Shown here: piece by piece, positions 16,993-24,811 of the stretch
How positions within the stretch are numbered: the first letter of the stretch is position 1
How the letters are laid out: each line of letters starts with the position of its first letter
Source of the DNA: Duganella sp. SG902
GTDB taxonomy: Bacteria > Pseudomonadota > Gammaproteobacteria > Burkholderiales > Burkholderiaceae_D
Length of the DNA: 64,000 nt
Direction: 5' to 3'
Assembly (NCBI RefSeq): GCF_013376005.1
Contig: NZ_JABMJK010000014.1
Coordinates: forward strand, 1-64,000
Notes under the pieces: generated by a model
The model's database searches: none
What the model was told of the DNA's origin: nothing
Seen by the model: the letters and a program-made list of their open reading frames with translations, nothing else
Position numbers and translations under genes: made by a program

Positions 16993-17718
16993 ATGCACAG
17001 TCCCTCACGCCTCCTGCCCCTCGCCCTCTGGATCACAGCCGCCCGCGCCCTGGCGGGGCCGGGGGAGCTGGTGATGCTGGCGCCCATCGACCAGTCGATG
17101 CCGCTCGCGCGCTTCCAGAATGGCGCCATCAGCGGCGGCATCGTCAAGGACGTGGGCGACGCGCTGGCCCAGCGCCTGAACCGCCGCGTGGTGTACCTGA
17201 ACGCGGACACGCCGGACGTCACGCCCTTCCTCAGCGGCGGCCGCGCCGACGGCATGTGCTATGTGATGCCGTTCTGGATCGATGGCGATTACAACTGGAC
17301 TCCGCCCTTCCTGCCGGACGCGGAGATGATCGCCGCCCGCCACGACGCGCCGCACCTGCGCTCGCTCAAGGATTTGAAGGACAAGCCGGTCGGCACGGTG
17401 GTCGGCTACCGCTACCCGCGCGTGCACCAGGTGCTGGGCGACCGCTTCCAGCGGGTGGACGCCGCCAATATGGACCGCAACATCGAGCAGATGGTGGCCG
17501 GCAAGGTGCCGTACACGATCATCAGCGAGGCCACGCTGGCGTACCAGCAGCGCATCCACCCGGGCCTGAAGGTGCGCGCGGAGCTGGTGTTCTCGGCCTA
17601 CAAGGCGCAGTGCGCGTTCTCCAAGCAGTCCGAGGTGCCGTTCGAGGAGGTCAGCAAGGCGATCGATGCGCTCATCAAGGATGGCAGCATCGCCCAGATC
17701 CTGGCTCGCTACCGCTAG
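16993..17718 (+). CDS. Periplasmic solute-binding protein (SBP_bac_3 type)
   Basis: A 241-residue secreted protein. Residues 1-22 form a signal peptide (LLPLALWITAARALA, cleavage after an Ala). The mature part resembles family 3 extracellular solute-binding proteins (GGIVKDVGDALAQRLNRRV, then LKDLKDKPVGTVVGYRYPRV and a C-terminal FEEVSKAIDALIKDGSIAQILARY). No ABC permease or ATPase genes adjoin it, so it may be an orphan sensor-like binding protein. The start at 16993 is chosen because the signal peptide begins there. The stop overlaps, in convergent orientation, the stop of the sulfide dehydrogenase gene by a shared CTAG. Confidence 0.75.
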   Translation: MHSPSRLLPLALWITAARALAGPGELVMLAPIDQSMPLARFQNGAISGGIVKDVGDALAQRLNRRVVYLNADTPDVTPFLSGGRADGMCYVMPFWIDGDYNWTPPFLPDAEMIAARHDAPHLRSLKDLKDKPVGTVVGYRYPRVHQVLGDRFQRVDAANMDRNIEQMVAGKVPYTIISEATLAYQQRIHPGLKVRAELVFSAYKAQCAFSKQSEVPFEEVSKAIDALIKDGSIAQILARYR

Positions 17719-18980
17719 CCCAGCGTGTCGGCCCAGATGTTGCGGGCCCAGTTCATCGCGTACTCGCCTTCCAGCGCGCTGGCGGCGGACGACACACCGC
17801 CGGAGCCGGAGACCACCAGCAGGGTTTTCTTTTCCGCGTTGTAGGCGTGGACGGAGGCGACGTGGATGACGTCGCGGTCGGACACGTAGCTGTAGCAGGT
17901 GTTGGTCAGCATGGGCTGCGCGTAGGGCGCGCGGCCGCTCAGCAGGTCGACCACGGCGGCGGCGCACACCTTGACGTGCTGGTTGGCCATGTGTGCCGAT
18001 TTGGGCATCAGCGGCGCCACGGCGATGGCGTCGCCCAGCACGTGGATGTTGGCGGCCTGCGTGGATTCGAAGCTGAGGAAGTCCACCGCGCACCAGCGCG
18101 CGTTGGCGTTGGCCAGCCCGGTCTGCACGGCGATGCTCCCTGCGCGCTGCGGCGGGATGACGTTGAGGACGTCGGCCCGGACCTTGTCGCCCAGTTCCGA
18201 AATGGCGGTGCGCGCGCCGGCGTCCACGTCGGCGGTGCGGAACGATGGGCGGTATTCGATGATGCCGCCGTAGCGCTCTTTCCAGATCTTCTTGAACAGC
18301 GGGCCTTTGGAGACCACGTCGTCGTTGGCGTCCAGGATCAGGACTTTGGATTTCGGCTTGTGGCGGCTGAAGTAGAACGCCACTTGCGACGCCCTTTCGT
18401 AGGGGCCGGGCGGGCAGCGGTACGGCGCCGGCGGGATGGTCATGGCGTAGGTGCCGCCGTCCGGCATGGCTTGCAGCTGCGCGCGCAGGGCCACGGTCTG
18501 GGCGCCGGCTTTCCATGCGTGCAGGATGTTGTCCTGCGCACCGGGCTTCAGCATGCCGGGCAGCTGGTCCCACATGAAGTCGACGCCGGGCGAGACGATC
18601 AGGCGGTCGTAGTTCAGGGTCTGGCCACCGGCCAGCGCCAGCGTGCGTTTCTCCGGGTTGATGGCGGTGACGGTGTCGCGCACGATGCGCACGCCGTGCC
18701 TGTCGGCCAGCGCGTTGATGGACATGGTCAGGTCGCCGATCTGCCGCGAGCCGCCCAGCACCAGGTTGGAGAGCGGGCAGGAGATGAAGCTGGCGTTCGG
18801 TTCGATCAGGGTGACGTCTATGCTGCCGCCACTCCACAGACGCACGTAGCGGGCGGCGGTGGCGCCGCCGTAGCCGCCGCCGATGACCACGACTTGCGGC
18901 CTGGCCTGGCCGGTGATGGTGCCGCAGCCGGTCAGCAGCGCGCTGGCGCCGGCGGCATGGAGGAATTGGCGGCGTTTCAT
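17715..18980 (-). CDS. FAD-dependent sulfide dehydrogenase, flavocytochrome c type (FccB/SoxF-like)
   Basis: A 421-residue flavoprotein. The N-terminus MKRRQFLHAAG is Tat-like, followed by LLTGC, which also reads as a lipobox. The dinucleotide fold is VVVIGGGYGGATAARYV. Cysteines in FISCPLSN and NTCYSYVS match the positions of the redox disulfide in FccB. It oxidises sulfide to sulfur and passes electrons to a cytochrome c partner, almost certainly the small cytochrome directly upstream (4-bp overlap). It is the last gene of the eight-gene Sox-like operon. The name SoxF is an alternative for the same family. Confidence 0.85.
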   Translation of the reverse strand: MKRRQFLHAAGASALLTGCGTITGQARPQVVVIGGGYGGATAARYVRLWSGGSIDVTLIEPNASFISCPLSNLVLGGSRQIGDLTMSINALADRHGVRIVRDTVTAINPEKRTLALAGGQTLNYDRLIVSPGVDFMWDQLPGMLKPGAQDNILHAWKAGAQTVALRAQLQAMPDGGTYAMTIPPAPYRCPPGPYERASQVAFYFSRHKPKSKVLILDANDDVVSKGPLFKKIWKERYGGIIEYRPSFRTADVDAGARTAISELGDKVRADVLNVIPPQRAGSIAVQTGLANANARWCAVDFLSFESTQAANIHVLGDAIAVAPLMPKSAHMANQHVKVCAAAVVDLLSGRAPYAQPMLTNTCYSYVSDRDVIHVASVHAYNAEKKTLLVVSGSGGVSSAASALEGEYAMNWARNIWADTLG

Positions 18981-19291
18981 TTGGCGGCCTCCGGTTTCTT
19001 CTGGGCGGCGAAGTAGGCCGCCAGCTGCGCGATCTGTTCGTCGCTGTAGCCCTTGGCGATCTGGCTCATGATGGTGGATTCGCGCTGGCCGGTCTTGAAG
19101 GCCTGCAGGCTGGCCGACAAGGCTTGCTGCGATTGGCCGGCCAGCGCGGGCAGCGTGCCGCCCTGGGTTTTGCCGTCGGTGCCGTGGCAGGCGGCGCAGG
19201 TGGCGGCCAGGCGCACGCCCGGCGGTATGGCGGGTGGCTGGGCGGCGGCGACGCTGGCGGCGGCCAGCAGGCCAAGGGCGGTCAGTTTCAT
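18977..19291 (-). CDS. Small class I c-type cytochrome (FccA/SoxE-like)
   Basis: A 104-residue secreted monohaem cytochrome. It has a signal peptide (LGLLAAASVAAAQ), haem-binding CAACHG near residue 33, and an axial methionine candidate in STIMSQIAKGYSDEQIAQLAAYFA near residue 78. It overlaps by 4 bp with soxA upstream and the flavoprotein downstream, so it is probably the cytochrome subunit of the sulfide dehydrogenase or the electron acceptor of the thiosulfotransferase. The single haem is shorter than dihaem FccA of Chromatiaceae. Confidence 0.85.
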   Translation of the reverse strand: MKLTALGLLAAASVAAAQPPAIPPGVRLAATCAACHGTDGKTQGGTLPALAGQSQQALSASLQAFKTGQRESTIMSQIAKGYSDEQIAQLAAYFAAQKKPEAAK

Positions 19292-20052
19292 GGTCGTACT
19301 CCCGGTGATTCCATCTTCATGCCCTGGTCGCGGACGGCGAGCCAGGCTTCCAGTTCAACGAGTTCCTGCGCGCCGAAGGGCGGCACTTCGGCGCGCACGC
19401 CGCTCATGCAGTTGCGCAGGCGGCGCTGCAGGCTGCCGACGCCCTGCCATTCCAGCCGGTAGATCGGGTAGGCGCTGGCATGCGCCTGCGGGATGGTGCT
19501 GCCGGCCAGGCGCTTGCCCCATTGCTGGTCGTGGCACTGCGCGCAGGAGAGGTTGAGTTGGCCGATGCGCTGGTTATACAGCTGCTGGCCACGCGCGGCG
19601 CTGGCGCGGGTGCCGGCGTCCCTCGGCGGCGTCACCGGCATGCCGCGCGATTGCATGGCGACGTAGGCTTCCATGCCCAGGAGGTCTTCGCTTTCGGCAC
19701 GCCAGGGCGCGGCTTGCTGCTTGCGTTCGCGGCAGATGTTGATGCGCAGGCCCAGGTTGATGGTTTTGCCGCTGTCCGCGTGGAAGGCGGGGAAGCGGGC
19801 GGCCACGCCGCGCATGCTGTCGCGCGCGTCGCCATGGCAGCTGGCGCAGGATTTGCCGGCGCCGCCGGCTGGCGTGTTCCATTGCGCCTCGCCGCCGCTG
19901 ATCCACAGCATGGCGGGGTTTTGCGCGTCGTCGCGCTGCATGGCCTGGGTGGCGGGGCTCATGAAGTCCGCGCCGGAGCGGCGTTCGTCGGCCGCCAGCG
20001 CGAACGCGGCCACCATGGCTAGGGTCAGAGCGAGGGCTGGTGCGGGCCTCAT
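19288..20052 (-). CDS. soxA: L-cysteine S-thiosulfotransferase subunit SoxA
   Basis: A 254-residue dihaem SoxA. It has a signal peptide (ALALTLAMVAAFALA), first haem site CASCHGDA near residue 66, second haem site CAQCH near 176, and the active-site cysteine in RNCMSGVRAE near 220. With SoxX it conjugates reduced sulfur onto a carrier cysteine on SoxYZ in the periplasm. The start at 20052 overlaps the soxZ stop by 4 bp; the longer frame upstream lies within soxZ. Length and motifs are normal. Confidence 0.93.
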   Translation of the reverse strand: MRPAPALALTLAMVAAFALAADERRSGADFMSPATQAMQRDDAQNPAMLWISGGEAQWNTPAGGAGKSCASCHGDARDSMRGVAARFPAFHADSGKTINLGLRINICRERKQQAAPWRAESEDLLGMEAYVAMQSRGMPVTPPRDAGTRASAARGQQLYNQRIGQLNLSCAQCHDQQWGKRLAGSTIPQAHASAYPIYRLEWQGVGSLQRRLRNCMSGVRAEVPPFGAQELVELEAWLAVRDQGMKMESPGVRP

Positions 20053-20372
20053 GCCGCCACCGTGAGGGTCATTTTTTCGGTGTGGGCGAAGCCGTTGTCG
20101 CCTTCCCACTTGAATTCCAGCGTGCCGCTTTCCGTCGCCACGGTGAAGAAGGCGATGTAGGGATTGGCGGCGATGGCCTGGTGCAGTTCCGCGCCGAAGA
20201 CCTGCTCGCCGTTGTAGCGGCAGGCGAAGCTGCGGATGATGTCGCGCGCCAGCAGCTTGCCGTCGGTGCCGACGCGGTAGCCGGTTTCCATCGGGTGGCC
20301 GATCAGGGCGCGGATTTCGATGATCTCGCCTTGCTTCGCGCTGGCCGGCATGTGGATCAGGGCGCGTGCCAT
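20049..20372 (-). CDS. soxZ: Sulfur carrier partner SoxZ
   Basis: A 107-residue SoxZ with the characteristic ALIHMPASAKQGEIIEIRALIGHPMETGYR at its N-terminus and a C-terminal beta region FKWEGDNGFAHTEKM. SoxZ has no signal peptide and is co-exported bound to SoxY. The ATG shares one base with the soxY stop. Nothing is unusual in this subunit, in contrast with its SoxY partner. Confidence 0.93.
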   Translation of the reverse strand: MARALIHMPASAKQGEIIEIRALIGHPMETGYRVGTDGKLLARDIIRSFACRYNGEQVFGAELHQAIAANPYIAFFTVATESGTLEFKWEGDNGFAHTEKMTLTVAA

Positions 20373-20803
20373 CAGGGGGCCTCGCCTTCTATGCAGGCGG
20401 CCAGCGCGACGATGACGTCCACGCCGTGCGACCAGTAGCTGCCGTCGCTCATGCGCGCCACCGCCATCAGGCGCTGCGAGGTGGCGAGGCGGATGCGGGT
20501 GGACACTTCAGCCTTGCCGCTGCGCGGGCTGAGGGTGAACACCGCCACGTCGGTTTGCGGATTGCGCTCGGTGAAGATGGCGATGGCGCGCACCTGCTCC
20601 ACCGGGCTGTCGACGGAGATCGTGACGGGGACGGCGTTGCCGTTGTCGATCAGTTGGGCGATGTCGAATTTGACTTTGCCGGTTTGCGGCCTGGCGCCGC
20701 CGGTGAAGTTGTTGATGGCGGCGGCCATTTCCGCCGGCGTGGCGGAGGCCGGGCGGACCAGCGCCAGCAGCGCGCCGGCGGCAAGCAGGTCGCGGCGCTT
20801 CAT
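20372..20803 (-). CDS. SoxY-related carrier with AACIE C-terminus
   Basis: A 143-residue SoxY-like protein. It has a Tat-type leader MKRRDLLAAGALLAL and the SoxY fold (AINNFTGGARPQTGKVKFD, then the VPVTISVDSP region). Canonical SoxY ends in GGCGG, whose cysteine carries the sulfur chain. This one ends in LAACIEGEAP, a single cysteine on an AACIE arm. I recall that NCBI uses the product name 'SoxY-related AACIE arm protein' for such sequences. The start at 20803 overlaps the soxX stop by 4 bp. Carrier function on this cysteine is inference; the lost glycines should change arm flexibility and partner choice. Confidence 0.88.
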   Translation of the reverse strand: MKRRDLLAAGALLALVRPASATPAEMAAAINNFTGGARPQTGKVKFDIAQLIDNGNAVPVTISVDSPVEQVRAIAIFTERNPQTDVAVFTLSPRSGKAEVSTRIRLATSQRLMAVARMSDGSYWSHGVDVIVALAACIEGEAP

Positions 20804-21264
20804 GGCGCGGGCTCCTTCAGCGTTTGCAGCCACGCCACCACGTCTTCGATTTGCTGGGCGTTGAGGATGGTCTGGTCCTTGTAGCTGGCGGCCACGCGGG
20901 TCAGGCCTTCGGTCTTGTAGTAGGCGGGCATGATGGTGGCGGGGTTGAAGCGGCTGGCGTCGACGATGCGCTCGCGCAGCTGGCCGGCGCTCCAGCGCTG
21001 GCCGGCGCCGCGCAGGTCCGGCGCCAGGTTGCCTTGAAAGCGTTCTTCAGGAATGGGGCCGGGGTGGCACAGCAGGCAGAGACTGAGCTGGCGGTTGGCC
21101 ACGATGGCGCGGCCGCGCGCCGGGTCGCCCGCGGCCGCGCCGGGCAAAAGCGATGCGTCGCCGTCCGCCGTGAGCGTGGGCGGCGAGGCGCTGGGCGCGA
21201 CGGCGGGCAGCAGCAGGGCGAGGGCGAATGCCCTTGCAGTGCCGCCGCGCCTGCGCGCCGTCAT
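20800..21264 (-). CDS. soxX: Sulfur oxidation c-type cytochrome SoxX
   Basis: A 154-residue monohaem cytochrome. It has a long basic N-region then a hydrophobic signal (AFALALLLPAVAP), the haem motif CLLCHPGP near residue 63, and FNPATIMPAYY near 110 with the distal methionine, followed by a C-terminal helix DVVAWLQTLKEP. These match SoxX, the partner of SoxA. Upstream lies the molybdenum hydroxylase subunit gene with a two-base gap; downstream the SoxY-like gene overlaps by 4 bp. Confidence 0.9.
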   Translation of the reverse strand: MTARRRGGTARAFALALLLPAVAPSASPPTLTADGDASLLPGAAAGDPARGRAIVANRQLSLCLLCHPGPIPEERFQGNLAPDLRGAGQRWSAGQLRERIVDASRFNPATIMPAYYKTEGLTRVAASYKDQTILNAQQIEDVVAWLQTLKEPAP

Positions 21265-21266
21265 GG

Positions 21267-23444
21267 CTAGGCCTTCTTCACCAGGCTGGTGTTTTTCAAC
21301 GGCAGGTCGCGCACCCGCTTGCCGGTGGCGGCGAAGATGGCGTTCAGCACCGCCGGCGCGGCCACCGCGATCGTCGGCTCGCCCACGCCACCCCAGAAGC
21401 CGCCGGACGGCATGATGATGGACTCCACCTTCGGCATGTCCTCCAGCTTCAGCACCTGGTAGGTGTCGAAGTTCTGCTGCTCCATCTGCCCATCCTTGAG
21501 CGTGCACTCCCCATACAGCGCGGCGGACAGGCCATACACGAACGAGCCCTCCACCTGCGCCTCGATCTGCTGCGGGTTCACCGCATAACCGGGATCGGTG
21601 GCGGCGATGATGCGGTGGATCTTCACCTTGCCGGTCTTGCGGTCCACCGACACCTCGGCGCATGCCGCCACGTAGCTGCCGAAGCCCATGGTCTGGGCCA
21701 AGCCGCGATACACGCCCTTCGGCGCCGGCTTGCCCCAGCCGGCCTTCTCCGCCACCGCGTTCAGCACCGCCAGGTGCTTGGGATGGTCGGCCATCAGCTT
21801 GCGGCGGAAGGCCAGCGGGTCCTGTTTGGTCGCATGCGCCAGTTCGTCCATGAAGCATTCGAGGTAGATCGTGTTCTGGTTCAGGTTCACGCCGCGCCAG
21901 AAGCCCGCCGGCACCGGCGGATTGCGCATCGCGTGGTCGACCAGCAGGTTGGGGAAGCTGTAGCCGATGGACGCTTCCGGCCCCGGCGCGTTCAGCCCCT
22001 GGAACACCACCGGGTCCTTGCCATCCTTGAGCGTGGAGCCCAGCGACGCCAGGATCGACTGGCCGGCGATGCGCATGTGCAGCGCCGTCACGTTGCCCTT
22101 GGCATCCAGCCCCGCCGTCAGCTTGCACTGGGTGATCGGGTGATAGCGGCCGTGCAGCATGTCCTCCTCGCGCGACCAGATCAGCTTCATCGGCGTGCCC
22201 GGCATCTCCTTCGCGATCTTCACCACCTGCGTCACCCAGTCGTGCGTGGCGCCGCGACGGCCAAAGCCGCCGCCCAGGTGCATCTTGTAGACATCGCACT
22301 TGGCCGCGGGCAGGCCCGCCGCTTCGGCGGTGGCGGCCAGCGCCGCCTCGCCGTTCTGCGTCGGCGTCCAGACCTCGCAGCGCTCCGGCGTCCAGATCGC
22401 GGTGGCGTTCATGGTCTCCATGGTGGCGTGGTTCTGCCAAGGGAAGGAATACACCGCCTCGATCTTGCGCGCGGCCGACTTGATGGCCGCCCTGGCGTCG
22501 CCGTTCGCATTGCCGACCACCGCGTCCGGCGCGTCCAGCGCGGCCTTCAGCGTGGCGGCGACGTCCTTCTGCGACAGCTTGGCGTTCGGTCCCTTGTCCC
22601 ACTCGATCGGCAGCGCATCCAGCGCGGACTTGGCGCGCCACCAGGAGTCTGCCACCACCACCACGGCGCTGTCGCCCAGCTTGAACACCTTCTTGATGCC
22701 GGGCCGCTTTTCAATCACCGCCGCGTCGAAGCTCTTCACCGTGCCGCCAAACACCGGGCAATCCTTGATGGCCGCGTTGAGCAGGCCGGGCATCTTGATG
22801 TCCATGCCGTAGACTTGCGCGCCGGTGGTCTTGTCCACCGTGTCCAGGCGCGCCAGGCGCTTGCCGGCCAGCTTCCAGTCCTTGGGATCCTTCAGCGCCA
22901 CCTCGGTGGGCGGCGTCAGCTTGGCGGCGGCGTCGGCCACCTTGCCGTAGCTGACGGTGCGGCCGCTCGGCTTGTGCGTGATGACGCCAGCCGACGCCGC
23001 GCATTCGGAGGCCGACACCTGCCACGCGTCGGCCGCCGCCTGGACCAGCATGGTGCGCGCGATGGCGCCGCCCTTGCGCACATACTCGTGCGACTCGCGC
23101 ACGCCGCGGCTGCCGCCGGTGGAGAACGAGCCCCACGCGCGCTTGCGCGCCAGGTTCTGGCCCGGCGATGGGTATTCGGTGGTGACCTTGCTCCAGTCGG
23201 CGTCGAGTTCCTCCGCCACCAGCTGCGCCAGGCCGGTCAGCGTGCCCTGCCCCATCTCGGAACGGGCGATGCGGATCACCACCGTGTCGTCGGGCTTGAC
23301 CACCACCCAGGCGTTGACCTCCGGCGTGGCGCCGGACGCGCCCTTGGCGATGGGCGGCTGCTCCGCCGCCAGCGCGTCAAATGGAATGTGGAAGGCGACC
23401 ACCAGGCCGCCGGCCATCTTGAGGAAGTCACGGCGCGCGTTCAT
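21267..23444 (-). CDS. Molybdopterin-binding hydroxylase large subunit (xanthine oxidase family, IorB-like)
   Basis: A 725-residue protein of the single-chain beta-subunit type seen in isoquinoline 1-oxidoreductase. It has a Tat leader ([11 protein letters not shown]), [20 protein letters not shown] near residue 63, the cofactor-contacting GGGFGRRG near 390, and the C-terminal [16 protein letters not shown] with the catalytic glutamate. It would hydroxylate or oxidise a small substrate using a molybdopterin cytosine dinucleotide cofactor in the periplasm. Starting at 23444 it overlaps the 2Fe-2S subunit stop by 4 bp, and it is followed two bases later by soxX. Placement at the head of a Sox operon lacking SoxB/SoxCD suggests a sulfur-linked substrate (inference). 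Confidence 0.88.
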   Translation of the reverse strand: MNARRDFLKMAGGLVVAFHIPFDALAAEQPPIAKGASGATPEVNAWVVVKPDDTVVIRIARSEMGQGTLTGLAQLVAEELDADWSKVTTEYPSPGQNLARKRAWGSFSTGGSRGVRESHEYVRKGGAIARTMLVQAAADAWQVSASECAASAGVITHKPSGRTVSYGKVADAAAKLTPPTEVALKDPKDWKLAGKRLARLDTVDKTTGAQVYGMDIKMPGLLNAAIKDCPVFGGTVKSFDAAVIEKRPGIKKVFKLGDSAVVVVADSWWRAKSALDALPIEWDKGPNAKLSQKDVAATLKAALDAPDAVVGNANGDARAAIKSAARKIEAVYSFPWQNHATMETMNATAIWTPERCEVWTPTQNGEAALAATAEAAGLPAAKCDVYKMHLGGGFGRRGATHDWVTQVVKIAKEMPGTPMKLIWSREEDMLHGRYHPITQCKLTAGLDAKGNVTALHMRIAGQSILASLGSTLKDGKDPVVFQGLNAPGPEASIGYSFPNLLVDHAMRNPPVPAGFWRGVNLNQNTIYLECFMDELAHATKQDPLAFRRKLMADHPKHLAVLNAVAEKAGWGKPAPKGVYRGLAQTMGFGSYVAACAEVSVDRKTGKVKIHRIIAATDPGYAVNPQQIEAQVEGSFVYGLSAALYGECTLKDGQMEQQNFDTYQVLKLEDMPKVESIIMPSGGFWGGVGEPTIAVAAPAVLNAIFAATGKRVRDLPLKNTSLVKKA

Positions 23445-23944
23445 GCCTTGCTCCCTTCGATGCGTTCGATCGCCAGGCCGGCCGACGCCGGATCGCCGCC
23501 GCGCACCGCCACGTGGATGGCCTTGCGCACGCGGTTGTAGGTGCCGCATCGACAGATGTTGGTCATGGCCGCGTCGATGTCGGCGTCGGTGCATTTGGGC
23601 TTCTCGCGGATCAGCGCGGCGGCGGCCATGATCATGCCGGACTGGCAGAAGCCGCACTGCGGCACGTCCAGCGCGGCCCAGGCTTTTTGTATGGGGTGCG
23701 AGCCGTCGGCGGACAGGCCCTCGATGGTGGTGATCTTCTGCGCGTTGGTCACGGCCGCGGCCGGGTACACGCAGCTGCGCACCGGCTGGCCGTCGATATG
23801 CACGGTGCAGGCGCCGCATTGGGCCATGCCGCAACCATACTTGGTGCCGGTGAGGCCGAGCTGCTCGCGGATCACCCACAGCAGCGGCGTATCGTCCTCC
23901 GCCTCATATTCCCTGACGACGCCATTGACGTTGAGCTTGGCCAT
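23441..23944 (-). CDS. 2Fe-2S small subunit of molybdenum hydroxylase (IorA-like)
   Basis: A 167-residue protein with two 2Fe-2S sites: the plant-ferredoxin type [21 protein letters not shown] near residue 40 and the helical type CGFCQSGM with [13 protein letters not shown] near 100-140. It delivers electrons from the molybdopterin subunit. The start at 23944 is backed by AGGAG seven bases upstream; the open frame reaching 24031 has no such signal. First gene of the eight-gene operon. It has no own leader and is presumably exported with the Tat-bearing large subunit. Confidence 0.92.
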   Translation of the reverse strand: MAKLNVNGVVREYEAEDDTPLLWVIREQLGLTGTKYGCGMAQCGACTVHIDGQPVRSCVYPAAAVTNAQKITTIEGLSADGSHPIQKAWAALDVPQCGFCQSGMIMAAAALIREKPKCTDADIDAAMTNICRCGTYNRVRKAIHVAVRGGDPASAGLAIERIEGSKA

Positions 23945-23984
23945 GCGCGATCTCCTGTTTGTAGTTTGCCAAAATCGACCGCTG

Positions 23985-24012
23985 GTCATACTACCACTAT
24001 TTCGCTTTTCAA
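23985..24012 (-). promoter_or_regulatory. Candidate promoter of the hydroxylase-Sox operon
   Basis: On the minus strand, TTGAAA (complement of 24007-24012) and TATGAC (complement of 23985-23990) are spaced by 16 bp, giving a start point near 23978, about 34 bases before the ATG. Both hexamers are only 4-5/6 matches. The FNR-type box at 24018-24031 lies just upstream of it. Confidence 0.35.
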
Positions 24013-24017
24013 AAGTT

Positions 24018-24031
24018 TTGACTTGGATCAA
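24018..24031. promoter_or_regulatory. FNR/Anr-type box between the Sox-like operon and ompW
   Basis: TTGACTTGGATCAA matches the FNR consensus TTGAT-N4-ATCAA at nine of ten defined positions. A -10-like TACACT at 24054-24059 predicts a start point near 24066, placing the box centre at -41.5, the classic class II FNR activation position for ompW. OmpW genes in enterics are known FNR targets. The same box is near -46 of the divergent operon promoter candidate. Confidence 0.6.
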
Positions 24032-24096
24032 GGTTTTTACTGCGCCGCATCAATACACTTTTTCCTGTTACTTAACGACGACAAAGAGGAAGTGAA

Positions 24097-24705
24097 ATGA
24101 GCAAGACCATCGCAGCAATCCTGGCCACCCTGACCCTGATGAGCGGCGCCGCCTCGGCGCAGGAAAGCCCGTGGCTGGTGCGCGCCCGCGCCGTGCACCT
24201 GGACCCGGCGGACAAATCCGATCCGGTGGCCGGCGTCGGCGCGTCGGACCGCATCGGCGTCAGCAACAAGACCATCCCGGAAGTGGACATCTCCTATTTC
24301 TTCAACAAGAACATCGCGGCCGAGCTGGTGCTCACCTATCCGCAAAAGCACGACGTGTCGCTGGATGGCGCCAAGGTCGGCACCGTCAAGCACCTGCCGC
24401 CGACGCTGCTGCTGCAATACCACTTCCTGCCGGACGCGCAGTTCCGTCCCTACGTGGGCGCGGGCGTGAACTACACCACCTTCTCGGACAACAAGCTGCT
24501 GAACGGCGCCGCCAGCCTCGAGCATGACAGCGTCGGCCTGGCGCTGCAGGCGGGCGCCGACGTGGCGATCGACAAGCACTGGTCGCTCAACTTCGACGTG
24601 AAGAAAGTCCAGATCCGCAGCGACCTGCTGATCGGCGGCGCCAAGGCCAGCCGCGTGAAGATCGACCCGCTGATGCTGGCCGTCGGGGTGGGCTACCGCT
24701 TCTGA
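24097..24705 (+). CDS. ompW: OmpW-family outer-membrane protein
   Basis: A 202-residue small beta-barrel. It has a signal peptide (IAAILATLTLMSGAASAQ), then alternating strands with family landmarks: SWLVRARAVHLDP-like first strand, GVSNKTIPEVDISYFFNKNIAAELV, FRPYVGAGVNYTTF, and a C-terminal phenylalanine (GVGYRF) as the barrel-assembly signal. OmpW is an eight-stranded channel for hydrophobic molecules. GAGGAAG lies just before the ATG. The upstream FNR-type box suggests induction under low oxygen. Confidence 0.93.
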   Translation: MSKTIAAILATLTLMSGAASAQESPWLVRARAVHLDPADKSDPVAGVGASDRIGVSNKTIPEVDISYFFNKNIAAELVLTYPQKHDVSLDGAKVGTVKHLPPTLLLQYHFLPDAQFRPYVGAGVNYTTFSDNKLLNGAASLEHDSVGLALQAGADVAIDKHWSLNFDVKKVQIRSDLLIGGAKASRVKIDPLMLAVGVGYRF

Positions 24706-24811
24706 CGTTGCTTCACCGCTACACTGGCGGCACTGGGGTGGCACGGATGAGCGGATTCGGGAACAATCAATGTTCCACCAGATTCGCTCGCCGTGCACAG
24801 AAAGGCCGCCC

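Noticed and set aside
16986-19016. Long plus-strand frame of 676 codons and minus-strand frame 17005-18837
   Set aside because: Shadows of the solute-binding protein and sulfide dehydrogenase genes in other frames, with Arg/Gly/Ala-rich low-complexity translations.
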